Program-made: the position numbers and the translations under genes
Part shown: positions 28,102 to 37,794 of the stretch, in pieces
Layout: the number at the start of each line of letters is the position of its first letter
Position numbering within the stretch: position 1 is the stretch's first letter
Assembly: GCA_029565675.1 (NCBI GenBank)
Contig: JAKQNP010000002.1
Coordinates: 186,001 to 250,000 of the forward strand
Source of the DNA: a bacterium
GTDB lineage: Bacteria; Zhuqueibacterota; Zhuqueibacteria; Residuimicrobiales; Oceaniaggregativiventaceae
Direction: 5' to 3'
DNA: 64,000 bases
Notes under the pieces: model-generated
Told to the model about the DNA's origin: nothing
The model's database searches: none
Seen by the model: only the letters and a program-made list of their open reading frames with translations

Positions 28102-30399
28102 ATGATTCAACGATTCCTTTGCTTCTCCTGGATATTCATCAGCCTCGCCTTCTCGCTCACCACGGGACTGGAAATGGATTCTATCGCTGTTGTTTCAGCA
28201 ACCATCGCTTCATTCAATACGATCGAAATTCAATTCAATACACCTTATGAAGATGTGCAGATCGACGATTTTTCTTTCAAGCCTCGGATAGCACTTTTTG
28301 CACTGCAGCGGGTCGACCGCAAGATCCGTATCTATACCGAGCCGATCGATTTGCACCACCCCCTCGAGCTCTGCTTCCGCGGCCAACGTTTTGAGGTTCA
28401 ACCTGATCAGGTTCTGAATTCTTTTTACTCGGATTTGCCCATGGGGTGCACGTGGACTGACGACGAGACGATCTTTCGCCTTTTCGCACCGCGTGCACAA
28501 CGGGTTACTCTGGGGTTGTTTGCCAACCTGGATGAATCCGCTGCCCTTCTCTACCCGATGGAAAGGGATGCGGATGGAGTTTGGTGCGTCAGATTGCCGG
28601 GCCTGCATTTTGGCAAAAGCTATGCTTACCGCATCGATGGACCTGATGGCGCTTCAGAAAACTTTGCCGGTGACCGCTGGGTGGCCGATCCATACAGCCG
28701 GGCCGTCGCCAGTAAAAATGAATATCTGCATCGCTCGCAAGCCCTTATCCGCGACTTTTCTGCATACGACTGGCAGGATGATGCGCCGGTGCGGATCGCA
28801 GCACAAGACCTGGTGATCTATGAATGTCATGTGCGGGATTTGGTCGCTCATCCGTCTGCGGGTATATCGTGCGAGAAAGTGGGAGTCTATGCCGCGCTGA
28901 TCGATGCCGATGCGCGCGGCGGCTTGAATCATCTGCGCTCTCTTGGTGTCAACGCGGTCGAATTTTTACCGATTCACGAGTTTGGCAACCTCGAAATTCC
29001 ATTCGGCATTCCGGTAGACGGCGTGACCAATACCTGGAATCCCTATGCCCGCAACCACTGGGGATATATGACCAGTTATTTTTTTGCGCCGGAAAGCTAT
29101 TATGCCAGCGATGGATCGATGACCCCTGCACGGATCAGCGGCCACGACGGCAGACAGGTTGAAGAATTCAAAGATGTGGTCAAGGCTCTGCATCGTGCGG
29201 GTATGGCAGTGATTCTCGATGTGGTCTATAATCACGTGGCGCAATACGACCAGAACAGCTTTAAGCTCATCGATAAAAAATATTATTTTCGTCTCGATGA
29301 AGAAGGAAATTATCTGTCAGCCAGCGGTTGCGGCAATGATTTTTATACCGAACGCCCGATGGCACGGCGATTGATCCTCGACAGTGTCCGGTATTGGATG
29401 TCTGAGTACCACATTGATGGTTTTCGATTTGATCTGGCGGCGATGCTCGATTGGCAAACGATCGATGAGATCCGCGAAATGGCGCGCTCGATCAATCCGG
29501 ATGTAATCCTCATCGCTGAACCCTGGGGAGGGGGGCGGTATGAGCCCAGCACTTTTTCCTCACGGGACTGGGCGGCATGGAATGATCAGTTTCGCAACGG
29601 CATCAAAGGACAGAACCCCGAAACCGGCCTGGGATATATTTTTGGCCGCTGGTGGGGTGGTGACAGCCTCGAATCCCTCAAAAAGTATTTGGGCGGTACG
29701 CTGCAGCAGGAAGGCGGTCTTTTTCAAAAACCTGCGCATAGCGTCAATTATCTCGCTTCGCATGATGACCATTCGTTGGGCGACTTTATCCGCATCGGCA
29801 GCGGTGAAGTAGCTGCTCATGAACCGATCCGTGATCTTGCAGCCAATGCCTGCTTGACGCCCTTGCAAATGCGCATCAATAAATTGGCTGCGCTGATCTT
29901 GTTCACGGCTCAAGGCGCGATCATGCTCACCCAGGGCCAGGAATATGGCCACAGCAAAGTCATCGCACCAACAAAAGCTCCGGATCCGTCAGTTGGGTTC
30001 ATCGATCACAACAGTTACAATAAAGACAATGAGACCAATTGGCTGAATTATAACCATGCAGCCATCAACCGGGAGTTGGTCGATTATTACCGCGGTTTGA
30101 TCGCCTTGCGCCGACAACACTCGGCCTTGCGCCGCACTCCGCGCAACGAGATGATTTTTATGTCCGGCGATAGCCCGATGAGCCTGGGGGTTTATCTACC
30201 CCGCAAATTTTCCGGGGACACTCGTGATATCCTGGTGTTGATGAATCCACAGCGCACAATCGGTGCGCGGTTCGCAATTCCGGAAGGCAGTTGGGAATTA
30301 TTGGCAGACGACAGCAGCGCTGGAGTCGTGCCGCTGCGTCGCGTCAGCGGAGGCCAGATCGAATGTCCGCCGCTTTCAGGTATGATCTTGTGCAGATGA
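28102..30399 (+). CDS. Secreted GH13 pullulanase-like glycoside hydrolase
   Basis: A 765-residue protein starting at an ATG with a strong AAGGAGG site, with a signal peptide ending near residue 20. An N-terminal beta domain and a CBM48-like module (FRLFAPRAQRVTLGLF, YAYRIDGP) precede the GH13 barrel with VIYECHVRDL, VILDVVYNHVA, DGFRFDLAA (nucleophile Asp444), ILIAEPWGGG (acid Glu473) and YLASHDDHS (Asp555 or 556). The order and the YECHVRD motif resemble type I pullulanase/debranching enzymes acting on alpha-1,6 branches. The signal peptide implies action in the periplasm or outside. Linkage specificity is inferred. Confidence 0.85.
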   Translation: MIQRFLCFSWIFISLAFSLTTGLEMDSIAVVSATIASFNTIEIQFNTPYEDVQIDDFSFKPRIALFALQRVDRKIRIYTEPIDLHHPLELCFRGQRFEVQPDQVLNSFYSDLPMGCTWTDDETIFRLFAPRAQRVTLGLFANLDESAALLYPMERDADGVWCVRLPGLHFGKSYAYRIDGPDGASENFAGDRWVADPYSRAVASKNEYLHRSQALIRDFSAYDWQDDAPVRIAAQDLVIYECHVRDLVAHPSAGISCEKVGVYAALIDADARGGLNHLRSLGVNAVEFLPIHEFGNLEIPFGIPVDGVTNTWNPYARNHWGYMTSYFFAPESYYASDGSMTPARISGHDGRQVEEFKDVVKALHRAGMAVILDVVYNHVAQYDQNSFKLIDKKYYFRLDEEGNYLSASGCGNDFYTERPMARRLILDSVRYWMSEYHIDGFRFDLAAMLDWQTIDEIREMARSINPDVILIAEPWGGGRYEPSTFSSRDWAAWNDQFRNGIKGQNPETGLGYIFGRWWGGDSLESLKKYLGGTLQQEGGLFQKPAHSVNYLASHDDHSLGDFIRIGSGEVAAHEPIRDLAANACLTPLQMRINKLAALILFTAQGAIMLTQGQEYGHSKVIAPTKAPDPSVGFIDHNSYNKDNETNWLNYNHAAINRELVDYYRGLIALRRQHSALRRTPRNEMIFMSGDSPMSLGVYLPRKFSGDTRDILVLMNPQRTIGARFAIPEGSWELLADDSSAGVVPLRRVSGGQIECPPLSGMILCR

Positions 30400-30517
30400 T
30401 AGACGTTTGCGCGCTGGCGTTTATGGGTTGCTCGGACAAGGTGACATGCTTTAAGTGTGTCGCTGGAACACACAGCTCGTCAAACCTGTGGTGCATGCAT
30501 AGGCAGAAAGATAAAGT

Positions 30518-31663
30518 ATGGATCGATCGGTTGTCGAATTAACCCAAAATCTCGTGCGTATCAATTCGATTACTCCCCAGGCCGTCAGTGAGACAGCCCG
30601 GCTTGGCGGAGAGGCGAATTTGGCGGCGTGGCTGCAAAAATACTTGGAGGCGCGCTCTTTTCGCTGTCAGCTCGACTGGGTGGAACCCGGGCGGCCGAAT
30701 TTGATCGCCTACCCAGGGTATTGGGATCCTTCTCGTCCTTCGATTGCCTTTACGGCGCACATGGATACGGTCGATGTCGGCGATATGCCTGAGCCATTTT
30801 CTGCCACAATTCACAACGGTGTGCTCTACGGCCGCGGCGCTTGTGATGTCAAGGGCACGATGGCGGCCATGATCACCGCCATTATTGACTGGAGTTCACA
30901 GCAAAAGCAGCCTGCCTTCAATCCGCTTTTTATTGCCACCATGGGAGAAGAGGCGGGAACCCTGGGGTCAAAAAGGTTAGCCAAACAGGGAATGCAACTG
31001 GATGCGATCCTGGTCGGCGAACCGACCGGTTTGCAGCCGGTGGTCGCTCACCGCGGTTTGTGGCGGTTGGCCTTGCAGACCCTGGGCGTTTCCTGCCACT
31101 CATCCCGACCTGAAAACGGGGTCAATGCGGTTGATTCGATGGTTGATCTGATCAACGCGATCCGTCAACACCTCATTCCTGAGTGGTGTGGCACGGGGAA
31201 TACCACTTTTTCTTTTACGACCATTCACGGCGGATCGATGATCAACATGATTCCGGATTCATGCCGCGTGGAAGTCGATTCTCGCTGTGATCCCGGAATC
31301 GATATCAAAGGATTTCGAAACGCTCTAATAAAGGTGATCGACGACCAGGCTGGTAAAGTGGAATGGAGCGAGATCCAGTGCGATCCCGGTTATCGGGTGC
31401 AGGAAAATTCATTGCTGTTGTCGACCCTCGCCCGCGCGATGGCCGATGAGGGATTGCAGTTTGTACAAAAAGAAGAACCATGGTATTCAGATGCCGGCCA
31501 TTTTTCCGCGGCTGGCTATGATACCCTCTTGTGGGGAGCCGGCGATATTCGATGGGCTCATACCAGAGATGAAATCATCAAAGTCAAAGATTTGGAAAAA
31601 GCGGTGGCGATCTTGAAACGCCTTCTTGCTCACTACCAGGTGCATTATGAATCCGTCGGTTGA
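30518..31663 (+). CDS. M20-family metallo-amidohydrolase (ArgE/DapE-like)
   Basis: A 381-residue cytoplasmic dinuclear-zinc hydrolase. Metal ligands and catalytic residues are visible: FTAHMDTVDV (His81, Asp83), GRGACDVKGTMAAM (Asp110), MGEEAGTLGS (Glu144, Glu145), VGEPTG (Glu168), and a C-terminal AHTRDEIIKV with the last His. The dimerisation lid lies between. It could be acetylornithine deacetylase, succinyl-diaminopimelate desuccinylase or a peptidase. Since ArgJ is present, an ArgE role is not needed, and DapE or a peptidase role is as likely. Confidence 0.85.
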   Translation: MDRSVVELTQNLVRINSITPQAVSETARLGGEANLAAWLQKYLEARSFRCQLDWVEPGRPNLIAYPGYWDPSRPSIAFTAHMDTVDVGDMPEPFSATIHNGVLYGRGACDVKGTMAAMITAIIDWSSQQKQPAFNPLFIATMGEEAGTLGSKRLAKQGMQLDAILVGEPTGLQPVVAHRGLWRLALQTLGVSCHSSRPENGVNAVDSMVDLINAIRQHLIPEWCGTGNTTFSFTTIHGGSMINMIPDSCRVEVDSRCDPGIDIKGFRNALIKVIDDQAGKVEWSEIQCDPGYRVQENSLLLSTLARAMADEGLQFVQKEEPWYSDAGHFSAAGYDTLLWGAGDIRWAHTRDEIIKVKDLEKAVAILKRLLAHYQVHYESVG

Positions 31664-31758
31664 TCGTATTCGATTTGCCAGCGATGCAACCGGTCGCCAA
31701 CAGCCATCGCCGCAGGCACCGATCGATCGGATGCCAAATATCCAATAGCGAGGGAATC

Positions 31759-32916
31759 ATGCATCGATTATATAAAAAGGATTGGCTGCAATTGATCCCT
31801 TCGGTGTTTCCGCCGATCGAGGCGCAGCAGGCGTTGGCGGTTTTGCTCGATGTACCGCGCGACAGCCAGGAAGACAATCCGGACTGGCAGGCGCGGCGGC
31901 GTTTGGCCGTTGATTGGACAAAGGCTTTGAAACGATTGGCTGCGGAATTGCACCTGGCTGAAGTTCAATTGGTCTGTTATCCCAGTGTGGGCTCCAATAA
32001 CGCCGATCTGCCACCAAATGGCTTTTATGTGAACCCGGATTCGCCAAACCTGACCAAAACGGCTGATCTCGATCGGCAAGGTGTCCTGGTACCTTTTTCA
32101 TCGGTTTTTAGCCGATTTAACCTATTTTTGGCGCCGACCGAATACTCAACCACGGCACCCTTGAAAATCGCCGCCCGAACCTACCATTTTCGCGCGGCAA
32201 CCATGCCCGGTTTTTGCCTTGCCATGATTCCCGCTCTGCGGATCGATTATGGTCTCGTCAACAGCCGGGTAATGGCGCTCAAAACTCGACTCGATCGTGC
32301 TGATCACGCTGCAGTTGGCTTTTGTGTCGATGGGCGAGAAAATTGTCAGATGATTTTCGATCTGCGGAATCGCACGGCGCACGCCAGCGGTGGCCGCTTT
32401 CCGGAACGCGGTACAGCTGGAAATCTCCCGAGCGGAGAGGCTTATATCGTGCCATATGAAGGAGAGGCGAAGGAGTGCAGCGCTACGCAAGGGATTTTGC
32501 CTGTTCAATTCGAGAATGAGATCGTCTATTATCAGATCGACAAGAATCGCGCGCGATCGGTCAACGGTGAAGGAGCGATGGCACAACAAGAGCGCGAGCA
32601 TTTGCGGAATGAACCCGCTTATGGCAATATGGCAGAACTCGGCTTTGGCGTGTTGTCTGAGTTCGGAATCGAGCCGATCGGCGAAATATTGCTGGACGAA
32701 AAGCTGGGTTTTCATGTCGCTTTTGGCCGCAGTGACCATTTCGGCGGTTTTGTCGGCGCGGCACAATTTTCTTCAGCAAAAGCTGTGGTCCATATCGATC
32801 GAATTTACATTCCGGCGATTCAACCTCGGATCGAGCTCAAGTCTGTCGAGTTGCACTATCCAGACGGAAAACTCGAACGGATTATGCAGAGCAGCGATTA
32901 CACTCTCGGCGGCTGA
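31759..32916 (+). CDS. M29/NicX-like metallohydrolase
   Basis: A 385-residue protein whose C-terminal half resembles thermophilic aminopeptidases (M29) and the NicX dioxygenase fold. It has GNLPSGEAYIVPYEGE (candidate Glu ligands), ELGFGVLSEFG, GEILLDEKLGFHVAFGRSDHFGG and VHIDRIYI. The N-terminal half is less recognisable. The ATG at 31759 has a GAGGGA site; the frame extends upstream to 31660, overlapping the M20 gene, but without a family-like sequence. Next to the M20 gene, a joint role in peptide or amide turnover is plausible but unproven. Confidence 0.65.
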   Translation: MHRLYKKDWLQLIPSVFPPIEAQQALAVLLDVPRDSQEDNPDWQARRRLAVDWTKALKRLAAELHLAEVQLVCYPSVGSNNADLPPNGFYVNPDSPNLTKTADLDRQGVLVPFSSVFSRFNLFLAPTEYSTTAPLKIAARTYHFRAATMPGFCLAMIPALRIDYGLVNSRVMALKTRLDRADHAAVGFCVDGRENCQMIFDLRNRTAHASGGRFPERGTAGNLPSGEAYIVPYEGEAKECSATQGILPVQFENEIVYYQIDKNRARSVNGEGAMAQQEREHLRNEPAYGNMAELGFGVLSEFGIEPIGEILLDEKLGFHVAFGRSDHFGGFVGAAQFSSAKAVVHIDRIYIPAIQPRIELKSVELHYPDGKLERIMQSSDYTLGG

Positions 32917-32980
32917 CAGGGTCGCTGGTCTACGGCGACCCCGACCGGCAGAACAGCCAGTTCGACCTCCTAAATTGTTC

Positions 32981-33009
32981 TTGATTTCTAAAGTATTTTT
33001 TGTTAAAAT
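32981..33009 (+). promoter_or_regulatory. Strong sigma-70-type promoter in the gap before the zinc-ribbon gene
   Basis: TTGATT at 32981-32986, a 17-bp spacer, then TAAAAT at 33004-33009; both hexamers are near consensus and the spacing is optimal. Predicted transcription start is near 33016. There is no coding frame downstream until 33427, and a terminator intervenes. Confidence 0.6.
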
Positions 33010-33015
33010 TCTACA

Positions 33016-33237
33016 GTAGCTTCGTTGCCTGTTCATTTTTCGGCGAAACAAACAGTTCTTCTAAAAAAAGTACCGCGTTTCCAAAGCGGGTGATGATAGG
33101 TCGTGCTTCGACCTTAAACTTTGGTTCTTTGCAGAAGTAAATGAGAGACAAAAAAGCCACGAAATCCTGTTACGGCATAATCCACAAAAACGGTTTAATC
33201 TGTTTAAAAAGTGCATCCCAAAGGTTGCACTTTTTTT
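33016..33237 (+). ncRNA. Candidate small RNA of about 220 nt
   Basis: A stretch bounded by the promoter at 32981-33009 and a terminator at 33206-33237, with no credible gene inside. It contains a perfect hairpin AGGTCG-tgctt-CGACCT (33098-33114) and a second stem with CCGC/GCGG arms at 33073-33089. It does not show the conserved cores of SRP RNA, tmRNA or RNase P, and I could not establish a 6S-like closing stem. Alternatives are an untranslated leader or the 3' region of the upstream gene. Confidence 0.4.
33206..33237 (+). terminator. Rho-independent terminator
   Basis: AAAAAGTGCA (33206-33215), a 10-nt loop and TGCACTTTTT (33226-33235) form a perfect 10-bp stem ending in seven T residues. 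It ends the candidate small RNA and would separate it from the zinc-ribbon gene. The remaining 33238-33426 shows only a ribosome site. Confidence 0.75.
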
Positions 33238-33426
33238 ATTCATAAACAAATCTGCACCAGTCTCCATGTCGCGGCTGAACTTGTCCGAAACCTGGGAGCT
33301 GGAGAAAACAAATAGACGGCTAAGTGCTGTCTCTATTTGGGGTTGTCAATTGATCCCAATGGGTGAAGGAATGGATTGTTCGATCCCATGCAGCGGGGTA
33401 AGTATTGAGCGATAAGGAGAACAAAT

Positions 33427-34158
33427 TTGCGACAAGCTTTGCAGACTTTAATCGAACTGGCACAAATCGATGAAGAATTGTTGGTGTTGGAGCTCTCCAG
33501 GGGTGATCTGCCGAAAAGGGTAGAACAACTTAAGACCGAATTGCAGCGACAACAAGAAAAGTCCGATGCTTTACATGCTTCAGTCGAAACGAGTCAGCAG
33601 CAAAAGCGCCTTCAAGAAGGCGAGTTGGCCGAGTTAAAAGAAAAGTTGAAAAAGTATCAACAGCAGCTCTTTCAGGTGAAAAACAACAAAGAATACGATG
33701 CCATTACCCTGGAAATTGAGCAGGCAGAGAGCAACGCGGAAACTTTGGAATTCAACAACCTGGAGCTTGACGAACGGATCGAGGCGAGCAAAGTGCAGCT
33801 GCAGAGTCTGCAGGAAGAGCTGGAACACCGGCGGCAAGAGCTGGCTGTTGGTGAAGAACAGCTGCACAAGGTCTTGTCGCGCACTGCTGAGCAGGAAGCT
33901 CTGTTGAAGCAAAAGCGGCAGCGTTTTTTGAACGTCTTGAATGTGCAGATTTATAGCCAGTACGAGAGGATCAGGCGCGGCCGCGGAGGCTCGGCGGTTG
34001 CCTATTTGGCCAACGGCGCATGCAGCGCCTGTTCCTCACGTATTCCGCCGCAGCGAGGCATGGAGATTCGCATGATGAATCATCTTTATGTGTGCGAAGT
34101 CTGCGGCCGTATTTTAGTTTGGGTGCCGGACAAAGAAGTGGCCGGCCAGGAAAAGTAA
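33427..34158 (+). CDS. Coiled-coil protein with C-terminal C4 zinc ribbon (DUF164/CdsZ-like)
   Basis: A 243-residue protein. Residues about 5-175 are a long charged coiled coil with heptad Leu and Gln/Glu, including KNNKEYDAITLEIE, a hallmark of this family. A C-terminal zinc ribbon follows, with GACSACSSRIPPQ and YVCEVCGRIL supplying two CxxC pairs. Family members occur next to rnpB or Nif3 genes in many phyla and have been linked to flagellar or chlamydial chaperone roles, but their general function is not settled. It starts at TTG 33427 with AAGGAG upstream and ends just before rnpB. Confidence 0.85.
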   Translation: MRQALQTLIELAQIDEELLVLELSRGDLPKRVEQLKTELQRQQEKSDALHASVETSQQQKRLQEGELAELKEKLKKYQQQLFQVKNNKEYDAITLEIEQAESNAETLEFNNLELDERIEASKVQLQSLQEELEHRRQELAVGEEQLHKVLSRTAEQEALLKQKRQRFLNVLNVQIYSQYERIRRGRGGSAVAYLANGACSACSSRIPPQRGMEIRMMNHLYVCEVCGRILVWVPDKEVAGQEK

Positions 34159-34170
34159 TTTTCATAGTGA

Positions 34171-34538
34171 GCCAGAGCAGGTCAGACGATCGCGTTCCGT
34201 TGCCAAACGGAATGAGGAAAGTCCGAACTCCACAGGGCAGGATGGTCCGTAACACGGACTCGTTGTGAAACGGGGAAAGTGCCACAGAAAGCAAACATTC
34301 CGCTGTTCAGCGGATTAAGGTGAAAGGGCGAGGTAAGAGCTCACCGCCTTGTTGGTGACAACAAGGGCATGGCAAACCCCATCCGGAGCAAGACCAAATA
34401 AAAGGGAAGAGGCGGCCCGTCTCGTTTGACCCTTGGGTAGGTCGCTCGAGGTCGATGGCAACGTCGATCCCAGATAGATGATCGTCGGTTCCGCATTGCG
34501 GAACAACAGAATTCGGCTTATCGACCTGCTCTGGTTAG
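34171..34538 (+). ncRNA. rnpB: RNase P RNA, class A
   Basis: The catalytic RNA for tRNA 5' maturation. Conserved cores are visible: GAGGAAAGTCCGAACTCCAC with CAGGGCA (near 34210-34245), AGTGCCACAGAAA (34279-34291), and GGTGAAAGGGCGAGGTAAGAG (34319-34339). The P1 helix is formed by CCAGAGCAGGTC (34172-34183) and GACCTGCTCTGG (34523-34534), a perfect 12-bp match, followed by a run of nine T residues that can terminate transcription. Ends are set by P1 and are approximate by a few bases. Confidence 0.97.
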
Positions 34539-34563
34539 TTTTTTTTTCAGGGAGCACGCTCTA

Positions 34564-36261
34564 ATGCAGCTCAGATGGATTATCGGAAATGATTGTCGTG
34601 GTGACGAGATCCAGTCGCTTGCTGAGACATTGCGAATTCCGCCGGTTATGGCGCAAATATTGATCAGCAGAGGGATTCGTGATTTGGAATCTGCACAGCG
34701 ATTCTTTCGTCCGTCTTTGGATCAACTTTATGATCCGTTTTTGCTCACCGATATGGATAAAGGAGTGGAACGGTTGCGCCGCGCGGTCCTCAGCGATGAG
34801 CGCATTTTGATCTATGGCGACTATGACGTTGACGGCATCACCTCGGTCTCTTTTCTTTACATGATTTTAAAAGAGATCGGCGCTTCGGTTTTTTATTATA
34901 TCCCAGACCGCCGATCAGAGGGATATGGTCTTTCAGAGAAGGGGATCAAGGGTTTTGCTGAACAGGGGATCAATCTGATCGTGACAGTGGATTGTGGGGT
35001 GACCGGTCACGAAGAAATCGAACTGGCTCGCACGGTGGGAATCGATGTTATTGTCAGCGACCATCATGAACCAGGCCCGACTCTCCCTGCAGCTGTGGCA
35101 GTGATCGATCCAAAGCGACACGATTGTCAATATCCATTTAAAGAGTTGGCAGGTGTCGGCGTTAGCTACAAATTGGCGCAAGGACTGCTCCAGCGCATGG
35201 GAATCGATTCCTCCATTCTTGAACACTATCTCGAATTTGTCGCTATCGGCACCTCCGCCGATATCGTCCCCTTGATCGATGAAAACCGTCTCTTTGTCAA
35301 GACGGGTATGCAAAAACTGAATTCAACGGAGAATATTGGGCTCAAAGCGCTTATCAACGTTGCCGCTTTGTATGGGCGGGAGATCAGCACCGGCCACATT
35401 GTTTTTATTATTGCACCGCGCATCAACGCAGTCGGTCGGCTCGGTGACGCCGAACGCGCAGTTAAACTGCTGACCACTGAGGATGAGGCAGAAGCTCGCG
35501 CAATTGCCAATATTTTGGAAATGGAAAATCGCCACCGCAAGGATATTGACGAAGGCACATTCCGCGAGGCGCTGGTTTCTGCGGATGAGCTTTTCGATTC
35601 GGAGCACACGCGGTCTCTGGTTCTGGCCAAAGAAGGATGGCACTCTGGGGTGATCGGCATCGTTGCTTCGCGGGTGGCGGAGAGATTTTACCGTCCGACC
35701 GTCCTGATATCGATCGAGGATGGTATCGGCAAGGGGTCAGCGCGCAGTATCGATGGATTCGATCTCTTTCAAGCCATCAAGAGTTGTGAAGATCTATTGG
35801 TTGCTTATGGCGGACATAAATACGCTGCCGGATTGACGATTGAAGAGAAAAACATACCTGCTTTTCGCGAGCGGTTTGAAGAGATCGCGCGGCAGAAATT
35901 GTCGCCCGACATGTTGATCCCCAAGCTGAATATCGATGCGGAAATACATTTGGACCAGATCGATGAACAATTCCTCAAACTCTTAAAGAGATTCGCGCCA
36001 TTTGGTCCCAAAAATATGCGGCCGGTTTTTGTCAGCAAGAATCTGCATGTGGTTGGCACACCGACGATTGTCGGCACCAATCACCTCAAGTTACGTGTCG
36101 GCCAAGGACGGCAGACTTTTGACGTCATCGGCTTCAATATGGGCGAATGGCTCCAAAGGCTGATTTCACGACCGGCGTCATTGGATATGGCCTATGTTAT
36201 CGATGAAAATGATTATTTGGGCAGGCGTTATATTCAACTGCGGGTAAAAGATCTTCAATAA
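34564..36261 (+). CDS. recJ: Single-stranded-DNA-specific exonuclease RecJ
   Basis: A 565-residue 5'-3' exonuclease of recombination and mismatch repair. DHH-superfamily motifs are IYGDYDVDGITS (residues 83-94), TVDCGVTGHEEI, VSDHHEPGP (Asp166-His168) and a DHHA1 segment with GGHKYAAGLTIEE. The C-terminal OB-like domain completes the usual length. It starts immediately after rnpB. No features depart from the family. Confidence 0.95.
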   Translation: MQLRWIIGNDCRGDEIQSLAETLRIPPVMAQILISRGIRDLESAQRFFRPSLDQLYDPFLLTDMDKGVERLRRAVLSDERILIYGDYDVDGITSVSFLYMILKEIGASVFYYIPDRRSEGYGLSEKGIKGFAEQGINLIVTVDCGVTGHEEIELARTVGIDVIVSDHHEPGPTLPAAVAVIDPKRHDCQYPFKELAGVGVSYKLAQGLLQRMGIDSSILEHYLEFVAIGTSADIVPLIDENRLFVKTGMQKLNSTENIGLKALINVAALYGREISTGHIVFIIAPRINAVGRLGDAERAVKLLTTEDEAEARAIANILEMENRHRKDIDEGTFREALVSADELFDSEHTRSLVLAKEGWHSGVIGIVASRVAERFYRPTVLISIEDGIGKGSARSIDGFDLFQAIKSCEDLLVAYGGHKYAAGLTIEEKNIPAFRERFEEIARQKLSPDMLIPKLNIDAEIHLDQIDEQFLKLLKRFAPFGPKNMRPVFVSKNLHVVGTPTIVGTNHLKLRVGQGRQTFDVIGFNMGEWLQRLISRPASLDMAYVIDENDYLGRRYIQLRVKDLQ

Positions 36262-36371
36262 ATCATCTGGACTCATTCTGGCTCGATGGGTCAGCTCTCT
36301 TTGACCATATCGATTGCCCAGTCAGAGGGCGGAGATTGCCGATTTTCGACAAGTAACCAAGGAGACCAGTT

Positions 36372-37304
36372 ATGGATCCTAGAGATGAAAAAAGCAAGAT
36401 TTGGTTTGACGGCAAGTGGGTCGATTGGATGGATGCCACGATTCATGTGATGTCGCATGTCGTGCATTATGGATCCAGCGTTTTTGAAGGCATTCGCTGT
36501 TACAGCACCCCCAATGGGCCAAGCGTTTTCAGGCTCCAGGCTCATATCCGGCGATTGTTCGATTCGGCTAAAATTTACCGCATGCCAATTCCTTTTAGCC
36601 AGGCGGAAATCATTCAGGTCTGCAAAGAGGTGGTTAAAATCAATCACTATGATTCAGCTTATATCCGGCCGATTGTTTTTCGCGGCTATAAGGCTCTGGG
36701 CGTCGATCCCAGCAAGTGCCCGGTGAACGTGGTGGTGGCGACATTGAATTGGGGCCGCTACCTCGGGGAAGAAGCGCTTGCTCAGGGCGTCGATGTGCGC
36801 GTTTCCAGCTGGACCCGTATGGCGCCCAATACCATGCCGGCTTTGGCCAAAGCGGCATCCAATTATATGAACAGCCAGTTGATCAAACTGGAAGCACTGG
36901 CGGATGGATACAGCGAAGGTATCGGCCTTGACAACCAGGGACACGTCAGCGAAGGCAGTGGTGAAAATCTCTTTTTGGTGCGCAACAACCAGCTCTATAC
37001 GCCACCGCTCGACGCTTGCATTCTTCCGGGCATCACTCGCGATTGCGTTTTGACGATCGCCAAAGAGATGGATATCCCGGTACACGAAATCCATGTTCCG
37101 CGGGAAATGCTCTATATTGCCGACGAACTCTTTTTTACCGGTTCAGCTGCAGAAGTGACACCGATTCGTTCGGTGGATCGGCAAACGATCGGGGAAGGCA
37201 AGCGGGGGCCGATAACCGAGAAAATACAAACACGGTTTTTTGAGTACATCAATGGTCAATGCAAAGATATCTACGGGTGGAATGACTACGTCAACTCATT
37301 CTGA
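36372..37304 (+). CDS. ilvE: Branched-chain amino-acid aminotransferase
   Basis: A 310-residue class IV PLP aminotransferase that performs the last step of Val, Leu and Ile synthesis. Motifs are KIWFDGKWVDWMDATIHV, HYGSSVFEGIRCY, YIRPIVFRGY, the lysine region PALAKAASNYMNSQL, and the cofactor loop EGSGENLFLV followed by a terminal-phosphate TGSAAEVTPIRSV motif. AAGGAG lies before the ATG. It complements the distant minus-strand ilv/leu operon. D-alanine aminotransferase or ADC lyase, which are also class IV, fit less well. Confidence 0.93.
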   Translation: MDPRDEKSKIWFDGKWVDWMDATIHVMSHVVHYGSSVFEGIRCYSTPNGPSVFRLQAHIRRLFDSAKIYRMPIPFSQAEIIQVCKEVVKINHYDSAYIRPIVFRGYKALGVDPSKCPVNVVVATLNWGRYLGEEALAQGVDVRVSSWTRMAPNTMPALAKAASNYMNSQLIKLEALADGYSEGIGLDNQGHVSEGSGENLFLVRNNQLYTPPLDACILPGITRDCVLTIAKEMDIPVHEIHVPREMLYIADELFFTGSAAEVTPIRSVDRQTIGEGKRGPITEKIQTRFFEYINGQCKDIYGWNDYVNSF

Positions 37305-37794
37305 TGATCCACTGGAAGAGGGGGTTAGCGCATCGCCGGCAGGCACGCGCCGAAAAGCACGCGAAATCGCCTTGCAAGGGCTGTATGCGTTTGAACTGTC
37401 GGAAAACAGCGTACAAAAAGTATGCAAAGATCTGGCTGATTTTTTTGTCCTCGACCCTGCGGTATTCGAATTTTCTGAGCAACTGATCGAAAAAACCGCT
37501 GAATATCGGGAAGAGATCGACCGGCATATTCGCGAGCATACCGACAATTGGGAATTTGAACGCATTGCTATCATCGACCGCCTGATTTTGCGCATGGCGA
37601 TTTGTGAATTTCTCCATTTTTGGGATATCCCACCCAAAGTGTCGATCGATGAAGCCATCGAGTTGTCCAAACAATTCAGCACCGAACAAAGCGGCCGATT
37701 TGTCAACGGCATTCTTGATGCCGTGCTGGTGGAGTTGAAAAAGGGTAATCTGCTGATCAAAACAGGTCGCGGGCTGCGAGACGAAACCGACTGA
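37282..37794 (+). CDS. nusB: Transcription antitermination factor NusB
   Basis: About 170 residues. The NusB helical fold is recognised from RRKAREIALQGLYAFELS at the start and the C-terminal VSIDEAIELSKQFSTEQSGRFVNGILDAV. In other bacteria NusB pairs with NusE on boxA RNA in rRNA antitermination. Several in-frame starts overlap ilvE; the ATG at 37282 (23-bp overlap) is chosen as the shortest with an acceptable GGGTGG upstream, and 37240 or 37252 are alternatives. Likely cotranscribed with ilvE. Confidence 0.93.
   Translation: MTTSTHSDDPLEEGVSASPAGTRRKAREIALQGLYAFELSENSVQKVCKDLADFFVLDPAVFEFSEQLIEKTAEYREEIDRHIREHTDNWEFERIAIIDRLILRMAICEFLHFWDIPPKVSIDEAIELSKQFSTEQSGRFVNGILDAVLVELKKGNLLIKTGRGLRDETD

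Noticed and set aside
30518-31663. Naming the M20 hydrolase argE
   Set aside because: ArgJ makes ArgE unnecessary and the family motifs do not separate ArgE, DapE and peptidases.
33141-33245. 34-codon frame starting at ATG 33141
   Set aside because: It reads through the terminator hairpin and has a poor ribosome site and no composition bias.
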